Below, one piece after another: positions 1-6,254 of a DNA stretch of 6,254 bases. Under the pieces are notes generated by a model that made no database searches, was not told the origin of the DNA, and was given only the letters and a program-made list of their open reading frames with translations. Position 1 is the stretch's first letter, and each line of letters begins with the position of its first letter. This DNA comes from Candidatus Apopatosoma intestinale (GTDB lineage Bacteria > Bacillota > Clostridia > Oscillospirales > CAG-272): NCBI GenBank assembly GCA_018064545.1, contig JAGHUY010000145.1, forward strand, positions 1 through 6,254, given 5' to 3'. A program made the translations under genes and the position numbers.

Positions 1-9
1 GATGACAAC

Positions 10-2244
10 CTATCCGGAGCATTTTTTACTTTTCACCTCACTCATTTTGGACATTTGGCGTTGCGCCATGACCAGTCCGTAATATATGCCTTTTTTGCGC
101 AAAAGTTCATCGTGCGTGCCGATTTCCGCGATCCGTCCCTTGTCCAGGACGATCAGACGCGTGGCGTTGCGCAGGGTGGAAAGACGGTGCGCGATGGCGA
201 TCGTGGTGCGATCCTCTGTCAATTTTTTTAAGGCTTCCTGAATATCGTGCTCCGTCTCCGTGTCAAGGGAGGCGGTGGCCTCATCCAAAATCAGAATTTT
301 GGGGTTGTGAAGCATGGCACGGGCAATGGAGATACGCTGTTTTTCTCCGCCGGAGAGCGTCTGACCGTGTTCACCGATATAAGTGTCATATCCGTCCGGC
401 AGTTTCATGACGAACGAATGAGCCCCCGAAACCTTGGCGGCGGCGATGACTTCATCCCGGGTCGCATCGGGCTTGGCGTAGGCGATATTCTGGAATATGG
501 TTCCGCGGAAGAGGTAGTTTTCTTGCAAAACAACGCCGATATTACGGCGCAGAACGTCCTGTGGGATGTCCTTAATGTCCGTTCCGTCGATCCGGATGGC
601 ACCGTCGTCCACGTCGTAGAGGCGCATCAAAAGGTTGATCAGGGTGGATTTGCCGGTTCCGCTTTTCCCGACGAGACCGATCATTTCGCCCTTGCGAATG
701 TCAAAAGAAATATCCCGGAGAACGTCACTCGAATCTTCATAGCCGAAACTGACGTGATCAAACGAAATGTTCCCGGAGATTTCGGAGACGGTGCTGTCCT
801 CTTTATCCCGGATATCCGGTTCTTCGCTCAGAAGCTCACAGATTTTGGAGAGGGAGGTGACAAACGAAATCAGCCGTCTGGGAATGTTGGCAAACCAACG
901 CATTCTGCCATAGATCAAGGAGACGTAGGTGGCAAACTGCGTCATGACGCCCAGCGTCATTTCTCCGCTCAGAATCTTATTGCCGGCATAATACAGGAGG
1001 AAAAACTCTCCGATGCCGATGGCGAAGTTGAGAAGAGGAGCGATGATGGAAAAGAAGACGTCGTTTTTGATGGAGATGTCGGAGACCTCTTTGGCACTGC
1101 GGTCAAACCGTTCGGCTTCCTTGTGCTCCATGCCGAAACTCTTAACGACGCGGATGCCGTTGAAAATGTCGTGAAGAATCGTGCTGACGCGCGAATTTTT
1201 CGTCCACTGCTTATGATAGTTCCGGCGGGTAACGCCCCAGAACGAATAAAAACCGAAAAAGACAAAGGGGATGGGGATGAAAATCAGAATGCCCAGCCGC
1301 CAGTCGAATCGGAAAATGATCACCGAAACCGCGATGATAATGAAAAACTGATAGACCAGTTCCGGGATCATGCCGGTGATCTGTTGCCGGATGACCTCGG
1401 TATCGCCGCTGACGCGCTCCATCAGTTCGCCGGTCTGCTGTTTTGATACTTTTCCGAACGAGAGAGACTCGATTTTTTCAAAAACGGATTTGCGCAGTCT
1501 TTTGGAGATATTATTGCCGGCATAAGCCGTGGCGGCGTTCCGGATCATATTGATCAGCCGCGAGGCGATCTCGGCTCCCGCCAGTGCCAGTACGACGAGG
1601 GCAAACGATTGCCATGTGAGAGAAACCGGATCGGACGATTTGATATAGCCGTCCACCATGATGGCGTTGATCTTCGGGGTCAGCATGCTGATCAGGGCAC
1701 TGCCCAAGATCATGAGAGTAGCCAATCCGATTTTCAGCCATTCGGGCTTGGCAATGCTCCAAAGCCATTTGATATTTCCGCGGTAATTGGTACAATGCTT
1801 GCAGATCCGGTTCCGATCGGTATAGGGCCGGCCGCATTTCGGGCAGACGTTTTCCAAATCTTTGTCTTCGCGCAGTTCGATCGGACGGCCGCCGATATGG
1901 CGGTTCATCTGTTTGCATATCACGGACACTTCGTGGAGTTTGGCCATGGTGGAGCGGCAGAGAATGACGTCCGATCCGTTTTGCACACATTCGATCGTGA
2001 CGCATCCGAAGCCGGCGGTGTATCGGATTTCGGAAATCTCCGACAGCAAAAACTCTTTCTTCTGCCCACCGGTATAGACGGACAGCATGGACTGTCCCAT
2101 GACGACGTATCCGGTCTCTATTCGCGAATCCATGGAAAGATCGGTCGAAAACAGGAGAAGAACGTCATCTTCATCAACGTCGGGATCGATCTTTTTCAGA
2201 CCGTTTATCAGTCGCTTTTTTCGTTTTTCCAGATTGTCTTCCAA
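10..2244 (-). CDS. ABC exporter half-transporter (membrane domain plus ATPase) with N-terminal zinc ribbon; last gene of DUF1854 cassette
   Basis: A 744-residue paralogue of the 764-residue protein upstream, with the same layout. Residues about 28-117 look beta-rich and end in a helix, suggesting a PH-like fold. A zinc ribbon follows, with Cys134, Cys137, Cys148 and Cys151 (CPKC...CKHC). Six likely membrane helices lie near 169-188, 214-230, 296-311, 317-333, 397-421 and 431-446. The ATPase domain has A-loop Tyr502, Walker A GKSGTGKST at 526-534, Q-loop Gln574, signature LSGGE at 630-634, Walker B LILDE ending at Glu655, D-loop SLD (659-661) and H-loop His686, so it looks catalytically intact. 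The start is TTG at 2244; it is chosen because AAAGGAGG lies nine bases upstream, and the next in-frame methionine (residue 37) would cut into the N-terminal domain. The gene ends TAG at position 10. By family it is a cytoplasmic-membrane exporter half; pairing with the upstream paralogue is inferred from the shared operon, and homodimers are the alternative. The substrate is unknown. Confidence 0.93.
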   Translation of the reverse strand: MEDNLEKRKKRLINGLKKIDPDVDEDDVLLLFSTDLSMDSRIETGYVVMGQSMLSVYTGGQKKEFLLSEISEIRYTAGFGCVTIECVQNGSDVILCRSTMAKLHEVSVICKQMNRHIGGRPIELREDKDLENVCPKCGRPYTDRNRICKHCTNYRGNIKWLWSIAKPEWLKIGLATLMILGSALISMLTPKINAIMVDGYIKSSDPVSLTWQSFALVVLALAGAEIASRLINMIRNAATAYAGNNISKRLRKSVFEKIESLSFGKVSKQQTGELMERVSGDTEVIRQQITGMIPELVYQFFIIIAVSVIIFRFDWRLGILIFIPIPFVFFGFYSFWGVTRRNYHKQWTKNSRVSTILHDIFNGIRVVKSFGMEHKEAERFDRSAKEVSDISIKNDVFFSIIAPLLNFAIGIGEFFLLYYAGNKILSGEMTLGVMTQFATYVSLIYGRMRWFANIPRRLISFVTSLSKICELLSEEPDIRDKEDSTVSEISGNISFDHVSFGYEDSSDVLRDISFDIRKGEMIGLVGKSGTGKSTLINLLMRLYDVDDGAIRIDGTDIKDIPQDVLRRNIGVVLQENYLFRGTIFQNIAYAKPDATRDEVIAAAKVSGAHSFVMKLPDGYDTYIGEHGQTLSGGEKQRISIARAMLHNPKILILDEATASLDTETEHDIQEALKKLTEDRTTIAIAHRLSTLRNATRLIVLDKGRIAEIGTHDELLRKKGIYYGLVMAQRQMSKMSEVKSKKCSG

Positions 2245-2253
2245 AGCGGGAAC

Positions 2254-2261
2254 CCTCCTTT
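2254..2261 (-). promoter_or_regulatory. Strong ribosome binding site that decides the TTG start of the 744-residue ABC gene
   Basis: On the minus strand this reads AAAGGAGG, a near-perfect Shine-Dalgarno match, nine bases before the TTG at 2242-2244. No ATG or GTG lies in frame at a better distance, so this site is the main reason for calling the TTG start. Confidence 0.85.
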
Positions 2262-2277
2262 CCGCAACGATTCGGAA

Positions 2278-2808
2278 TCACAGATAAATATCAATGTGCC
2301 GACGGCTCTTCCGATCCAATTTGTCCACATCGGGAATCTCATACCGATTGGCGTTGGAGTCGGTTAAAAAAAGATGGGTGGGCGTCAGGCGGACGATGCT
2401 GCGATAGGTGTCCCGGAACGTGATTTCCATCTCTCCCGCGTTGGTGCTGACTTTCCAATAGGAAAATCCGAACCGCTCTTTGACGGAGTGGACCTTCTGA
2501 ATCTGAGCAACAAAGTACTTCTTGTCCAGTTCTTGCTTCAAGACCGTCCGGGTCTCTTCGTCGAAATCGTCGAGCGAACGGATGATGCCGATCTCTTTGT
2601 CCTCCTGATTCAATACGGAGAGATAGGAAAACGGCTCATCGTACGGAAAAGCCCGATGCAGAAATACCCGATCATAGGTTTCTGACTTTCCCGAATCGGT
2701 GACGACAAGAGAAAGAATGCCGTCGCTTTCGGAAAAAGTCGCGTTTTCCGAGGTCAGATAAAAGATATCCGCTACGTTTTGAAGCGAAAAACTTTGATTT
2801 TCATTCAT
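2278..2808 (-). CDS. DUF1854 family protein, probable soluble partner of the flanking ABC transporters
   Basis: A 176-residue soluble protein with no signal peptide or membrane helix, so probably cytoplasmic. I recognise the DUF1854 pattern: the Arg-x-Phe-Pro element (Arg52, Phe54, Pro55, then Pro59); an isoleucine-rich stretch followed by an acidic helix near 72-95 (LDDFDEETRTVLKQEL); Trp118 in a strand that leads to STNAGEMEI; and the C-terminal signature NRYEIPD at 154-160, then LDRKSRR at 164-170. The family has no established biochemical function. In beta-proteobacteria such as Burkholderia its members lie beside an ABC transporter and cyanophycin synthetase, hence the name 'cyanophycin metabolism-associated DUF1854 protein'. 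Here the gene sits between two ABC half-transporter genes, 16 bases after one and 33 before the other. This suggests a subunit or regulator of that transporter (inference). The ATG at 2808 has AAAGGAG eight bases upstream. The stop is TGA. Confidence 0.92.
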   Translation of the reverse strand: MNENQSFSLQNVADIFYLTSENATFSESDGILSLVVTDSGKSETYDRVFLHRAFPYDEPFSYLSVLNQEDKEIGIIRSLDDFDEETRTVLKQELDKKYFVAQIQKVHSVKERFGFSYWKVSTNAGEMEITFRDTYRSIVRLTPTHLFLTDSNANRYEIPDVDKLDRKSRRHIDIYL

Positions 2809-2816
2809 AATGGACT

Positions 2817-2823
2817 CTCCTTT
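2817..2823 (-). promoter_or_regulatory. Ribosome binding site of the DUF1854 gene
   Basis: On the minus strand this reads AAAGGAG, eight bases before the ATG at 2808. It starts one base after the TAA stop of the upstream ABC gene, so ribosomes ending there would be close to the next start, which favours coupled translation. Confidence 0.85.
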
Positions 2824-2824
2824 C

Positions 2825-5119
2825 TTATTCCTCGACTCCGATATTCTTCATGGCTTCCAGTTGGAGACGATACAGTTTGTTGTAGATGCCGTCTTTTTTG
2901 GCGAGCAGTTCGGCGTGAGTGCCGGATTCCGGCATTTTTCCGTTTTCGATGACGATCAGTTTATCCGCGTTCCGAAGCGTCGAAAGGCGGTGAGCGATCA
3001 TGACGGTGGTCTTTCCGTCGGCCAGACGGTCAAGCGCGTCCTGAATCCGCCGCTCCGTCTCGGTATCCATGGCCGCGGTGGCCTCGTCCAGAATCAGAAT
3101 CTTCGGGTTTTGCAGAATGGCTCTGGCGATGGAAAGACGTTGCCGCTCCCCGCCGGACAGATTCTTTTCTCCCTCGCCGATCATCGTGTAATAACCGTCG
3201 GGAAGTTTGACGATAAAATCATGAGCGCCGGACATTTTGGCGGCACGGATGATCTCCTCTTTGGTGGCGTCCGGTTTGGCGTACCGGATGTTATCCATGA
3301 TCGTGCCGATGAACAGATAGGTTTCCTGCGACACGATGGCAATGTTTTTCCGCAGATCGGAAAACGCGATGTCCTGCAAGTTCACGCCGTCAATGGTGAT
3401 CGCTCCCTCGTCGGGATCGTAAAGTCGGATGAGCAGGTTGGCGAGCGTGGATTTGCCCGCGCCGGTATGCCCGACGATACCGATCGTTTTCCCGGCCTCA
3501 ATGTCAAAAGAGATGCCGTCAATGATCTTCCGGTTCTTTTCGTAGGAGAATACGATATTCTGAAACGAAATATCGCCCCGCATATCCGGCAAATGAACCG
3601 GGTTTTCGCTTTCCCGGACGTCCGGTTCGGCATCCATGATCTCGAGCAGACGGGAGGAGGCGTTGGTAAATTCCGAAAAATAACCCATGATGTCCACAAG
3701 CCCGTCCATAGGCTGGTGAACCAAGTTGGTGTAGGAGACGAAAGTGGCCAAAATGCCATATGTAATTTTCCCTTGGATGACCATCCAACCGCCGAAACCC
3801 CAGACAAGCAGATTGCAGATCCGGAGCAAAAAGTAGACAGGCGGATAGACGTACACACCGAACATACGGAGCGACAATGTGTCGTCCGCCAACCGGGTGT
3901 TACGGGACTGGAACCGCGTGGCCTCGTCTTTTTCTTTGGAAAAGGCCTTGACGACGCGGAATCCCACCAGAACGTCGGATAGGAGGGAGGTCAGACTTTT
4001 TCTGCTGGAATACCGTTTGTTTTGCAACTTTCCGTTGATCTGATGGATCCGAATAAGAGAGGAGATAAAAACGGGAACGAGGCAAAGCGCCAAAATGGAA
4101 AGAGGCGCGTTGATGCCGATCATGATGACGGTCACGCCGATGATCTGAACGATGTTGATCATGAACCACGGAAGACCGTCGGTAAAGAACCAGTGCAGAG
4201 AATCGGCATCGCTGTTGACCTGAGTGATCAATCCTCCCGTTTGCCGATTGGTGAAAAAGGAGAGGGAGAGCCGCTCAATGGCATTAAAGATCGTCTTGCG
4301 CAGGTCATAGATGATCCGAGACCCGACGATCGACTGGATGGTCTGATTCAGAATGTCAAACAATGTGGAAAGGAGCCGCGCCGAAGCGATCAGCAGAATG
4401 ACCAGCGCCACTTTTCCGTAAAACTGACTTCCGACTGCCGGGTCCAGAACTTGGTCGTAGAAGAACGCGGAACTGATATACGGCGTCAGAATGCCGAGTG
4501 CGCTGACCAGTACCATCAGCAGAACGGAGGCGGTGATTTTCCACTTATAGCGCTTGCAGAAGACCCACATCCGCAAAAGGATTTTCCCCTTGTCCATGCA
4601 CTTCGGACAGATTTTGCGCTTGGGGTCAGGGTAGATCGTCCCGCATTTCGGACAGCAGAGTTCCCGGTCCCGGACGTGAAAATGGTCGAGATTGCCGCTC
4701 TTTTCCCATTCTTTCAAAGCCGAGCAAAAATCGTAGACCGCGTCTTTGCTCAGATTGGAGGAAATCAGCAGGGTAAGGGAATTTCCGTCTTTCCACCGGG
4801 CGGAGAGACGAACGCCGGAGAAAAACGGATCGACGGCAAAACCGGTCAGTCCTTCCAGCGGATATTCATCAAAACGGGTCTCTTCAAAGCGGGGCACCGG
4901 GGAGCGGTGTCCTCTTTTCCGGTTTTCCTCTTTCGGGATGAGGGCCGTCACGCCCTCCCACACGATCAGTTTCCCCGGGAAGAGAAACGCGTATGTCTCT
5001 CTCGGCATCCCGTCGTGGGAACGGTCGGTATGCAGTGCGACGAGGCAATCCTCTTCCGCAAGGTCTCGCTCCGGAAGCCGGGACAAAATCAATTTCGGTA
5101 TCTGGTTCAGAGATAACAT
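2825..5119 (-). CDS. ABC exporter half-transporter (membrane domain plus ATPase) with N-terminal zinc ribbon; first gene of DUF1854 cassette
   Basis: A 764-residue half-transporter of the type IV exporter (MsbA-like) fold, about 180 residues longer than a usual MsbA-type protein. Residues about 24-140 form a soluble, beta-rich region ending in a helix. A zinc ribbon follows, with Cys156, Cys159, Cys171 and Cys174 (CPKC...CPKC). Six likely membrane helices lie near 195-220, 237-257, 318-336, 340-356, 422-448 and 456-481. The ATPase domain has A-loop Tyr526, Walker A GHTGAGKST at 550-558, Q-loop Gln598, signature LSGGE at 654-658, Walker B ILILDE ending at Glu679, a D-loop reading AMD (Asp685) and H-loop His710. 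All catalytic residues are present. The ATG at 5119 has GAGGAAA six to eight bases upstream. The DUF1854 gene follows 16 bases after its TAA stop. By family it should sit in the cytoplasmic membrane and probably exports, pairing with the 744-residue paralogue encoded two genes on (inference). Related proteins near cyanophycin genes are named 'cyanophycin metabolism-associated ABC transporter'. The substrate is unknown. Confidence 0.93.
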   Translation of the reverse strand: MLSLNQIPKLILSRLPERDLAEEDCLVALHTDRSHDGMPRETYAFLFPGKLIVWEGVTALIPKEENRKRGHRSPVPRFEETRFDEYPLEGLTGFAVDPFFSGVRLSARWKDGNSLTLLISSNLSKDAVYDFCSALKEWEKSGNLDHFHVRDRELCCPKCGTIYPDPKRKICPKCMDKGKILLRMWVFCKRYKWKITASVLLMVLVSALGILTPYISSAFFYDQVLDPAVGSQFYGKVALVILLIASARLLSTLFDILNQTIQSIVGSRIIYDLRKTIFNAIERLSLSFFTNRQTGGLITQVNSDADSLHWFFTDGLPWFMINIVQIIGVTVIMIGINAPLSILALCLVPVFISSLIRIHQINGKLQNKRYSSRKSLTSLLSDVLVGFRVVKAFSKEKDEATRFQSRNTRLADDTLSLRMFGVYVYPPVYFLLRICNLLVWGFGGWMVIQGKITYGILATFVSYTNLVHQPMDGLVDIMGYFSEFTNASSRLLEIMDAEPDVRESENPVHLPDMRGDISFQNIVFSYEKNRKIIDGISFDIEAGKTIGIVGHTGAGKSTLANLLIRLYDPDEGAITIDGVNLQDIAFSDLRKNIAIVSQETYLFIGTIMDNIRYAKPDATKEEIIRAAKMSGAHDFIVKLPDGYYTMIGEGEKNLSGGERQRLSIARAILQNPKILILDEATAAMDTETERRIQDALDRLADGKTTVMIAHRLSTLRNADKLIVIENGKMPESGTHAELLAKKDGIYNKLYRLQLEAMKNIGVEE

Positions 5120-5123
5120 AAAC

Positions 5124-5130
5124 TTTCCTC
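5124..5130 (-). promoter_or_regulatory. Ribosome binding site of the 764-residue ABC gene
   Basis: On the minus strand this reads GAGGAAA. The GAGGA core lies six bases before the ATG at 5119, which confirms that start. It comes directly after a small hairpin in the same gap. Confidence 0.8.
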
Positions 5131-5132
5131 GT

Positions 5133-5149
5133 GGTCGGTCTTTCCGACC
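5133..5149 (-). other. Small hairpin between ychF and the ABC cassette
   Basis: GGTCGG and CCGACC form a perfect 6-bp inverted repeat around a 5-base loop. It starts 5 bases after the ychF stop and ends 2 bases before the GAGGAAA ribosome binding site of the next gene. No T-run follows on the minus strand, so it does not look like an intrinsic terminator. It could be an mRNA processing or stability element, or chance. Confidence 0.35.
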
Positions 5150-5154
5150 GGTTT

Positions 5155-6249
5155 CTATACGTTGAAGCGGATGACGACGATGTCTCCGTCCTTAAATTCG
5201 TATTCCTTTCCCTCGCTGCGGATCAGACCCTTGTCCTTGGCGGCGGCCATGGAACCGCAGGCCATCAGATCGTCGTAGGCAATGACCTCGGCCCGGATGA
5301 AGCCGCGCTCCATATCCGAGTGAATCTTGCCGGCGGCTTGGGGGGCTTTGGTGCCTTTGCGGATCGTCCATGCGCGGACCTCTTTGGGGCCGGCTGTCAG
5401 AAAACTGATCAGTCCGAGCAGTTTGTAACTGGCTTTGATCAGACTGTCAAGCCCGCTTTCGGCAATGCCGAGGTCTTCGAGGAACGCCGTTTTATCGTCG
5501 CCGGAGAGTTCGGCCAGTTCCGCTTCCACCTCGGCGCAGATCGTGACGAATTCCGCGCCCTCGCTTTCGGCGTGAGCCTTGATCTTCTGATAGGCTTCCG
5601 TGGAAACAAAGGCGTCTCCGATCTGATCTTCGCTGATGTTGCCGACGTAGATGACCGGCTTTAAGGAGAGAAGACCGGAATCGGCCAAAAGATCGCGCTC
5701 TTCCTGCGTGTATTCGAGAGCCCGGGCGGAAATGCCGTTATCGAGCGCCTCTTTGACGCGTCGCAGTAATGCCAGTTCTCCCGCCAGCGTCTTGTCGCCT
5801 TTGAGGGCTTTTTCGGTGCGGGCGATGCGCCGATTGAGGATTTCCATATCCGAGAAGATCAATTCCATATTGATCGTTTCGATGTCACGGAGCGGGTCCA
5901 CGGTGCCGTCCACGTGAATGATGTTGCCGTCTTCAAAACAGCGGACCAGATGAATGATGGCGTCCGTTTCGCGGATATGCGATAAGAACTGGTTGCTCAG
6001 TCCTTCGCCCTTGGAGGCGCCGCGGACGAGTCCGGCGATGTCAACAAACTCGATGACGGCCGGCGTATATTTTTCGGGGCTGTACATCTCCGCCAGCTTG
6101 TCCAGACGCGCGTCCGGAACGGCTACGACGCCGACATTCGGCTCGATCGTGCAGAACGGATAGTTGGCCGACTGGGCACCGGCGTTGGTAATGGCATTGA
6201 AAAGGGTACTTTTGCCTACGTTGGGCAAACCGACGATTCCGAGTTTCAT
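5155..6249 (-). CDS. ychF: Redox-regulated ATPase YchF (Obg-family P-loop protein, OLA1 homologue)
   Basis: Full-length YchF of 364 residues; the E. coli protein is 363. Seen: P-loop GLPNVGKST at residues 7-15, the switch region PFCTIEPN at 31-38, the G3 motif DIAGL at 70-74, and an altered G4 motif NISE at 204-207 in place of NKxD. That alteration is the family feature linked to preferring ATP over GTP. His112 in NIIHV matches the catalytic His114 of E. coli YchF. Cys33 matches E. coli Cys35, but the N-terminal cysteine of E. coli (Cys5) is absent. The middle, about residues 130-200, fits the helical insertion, and residues 280-362 form the C-terminal TGS domain ending in GDIVVIRFNV. The family is a cytoplasmic ATPase that binds ribosomes and is linked to translation and oxidative stress responses. 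The ATG at 6249 is the only sensible start, since the P-loop begins at residue 7. Its ribosome binding site lies outside the window. The ABC gene follows after 35 bases, so co-transcription is possible, but no functional link is implied. Confidence 0.97.
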   Translation of the reverse strand: MKLGIVGLPNVGKSTLFNAITNAGAQSANYPFCTIEPNVGVVAVPDARLDKLAEMYSPEKYTPAVIEFVDIAGLVRGASKGEGLSNQFLSHIRETDAIIHLVRCFEDGNIIHVDGTVDPLRDIETINMELIFSDMEILNRRIARTEKALKGDKTLAGELALLRRVKEALDNGISARALEYTQEERDLLADSGLLSLKPVIYVGNISEDQIGDAFVSTEAYQKIKAHAESEGAEFVTICAEVEAELAELSGDDKTAFLEDLGIAESGLDSLIKASYKLLGLISFLTAGPKEVRAWTIRKGTKAPQAAGKIHSDMERGFIRAEVIAYDDLMACGSMAAAKDKGLIRSEGKEYEFKDGDIVVIRFNV

Positions 6250-6254
6250 AATGG

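Noticed and set aside
1..9. Sequence after the last stop codon checked for a terminator
   Set aside because: Only nine bases remain in the window, too few to judge.
272..310. Near-identical stretch shared with about 3075-3115, a possible direct repeat
   Set aside because: Both encode the Walker B and D-loop region of the two paralogous ATPase domains. The similarity is explained by protein conservation, with differences at third codon positions.
247..1446. Long plus-strand open frame (399 codons) opposite the 744-residue ABC gene
   Set aside because: It lies wholly inside a well-supported ABC gene on the other strand, its translation shows no family motif, is rich in Asp, Gly and Asn, and lacks a credible ribosome binding site. 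It is a mirror of the codon bias.
2245..2277. Gap between the DUF1854 and last ABC gene checked for a terminator, promoter or small gene
   Set aside because: It contains only the ribosome binding site, with no stem followed by T-run and no convincing -35/-10 pair.
2810..3982. Long plus-strand open frame (390 codons) opposite the 764-residue ABC gene
   Set aside because: Same reasoning: antisense to the conserved ATPase domain, with no recognisable domain. Its translation resembles the other antisense frame only because the two ABC genes are paralogues.
4022..5116. Long plus-strand open frame (364 codons) opposite the 5' half of the 764-residue ABC gene
   Set aside because: Composition is dominated by charged residues with no motif, and the opposite strand clearly encodes the zinc ribbon and membrane helices.
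5131..5664. Plus-strand open frame (177 codons) opposite ychF
   Set aside because: It is antisense to the TGS domain and the end of the nucleotide-binding part of YchF, with no family similarity I can see.

Overview
All four genes in this window lie on the minus strand and are packed tightly, with gaps of only 16 to 35 bases. In transcription order (right to left) they are: ychF; a 764-residue ABC half-transporter; a 176-residue DUF1854 protein; and a second, 744-residue ABC half-transporter. No RNA gene, mobile element, CRISPR array or long repeat is visible, and no stretch over 300 bases lacks a gene. The left edge falls 9 bases after the last stop codon and the right edge 5 bases before the ychF start, so the operon's promoter and terminator are both out of view.

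The source looks like a bacterium of mid G+C content. Strong AGGAGG-type ribosome binding sites and the protein sequences suggest a Firmicute, probably of the Clostridia. This is an inference from style; nothing in the window is taxonomically decisive.

From about 6249 to 5155 is ychF, a conserved housekeeping P-loop ATPase. From 5119 to 10 is a three-gene cassette: ABC exporter half, DUF1854 protein, ABC exporter half. Each ABC protein has the standard exporter core of six membrane helices followed by one nucleotide-binding domain. Each also carries an unusual N-terminal cytoplasmic extension of about 160 to 180 residues, made of a beta-rich, PH-like-looking region followed by a four-cysteine zinc ribbon just before the first membrane helix. 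The matched architecture and shared operon suggest a heterodimeric transporter, with the small soluble DUF1854 protein as a dedicated partner.

DUF1854 proteins and their companion ABC transporters are known in other bacteria, notably beta-proteobacteria, next to cyanophycin synthesis genes and have been named 'cyanophycin metabolism-associated'. No cyanophycin gene is present here, so the substrate and direction of transport are open. The cassette is the most interesting item in the window; ychF is ordinary.
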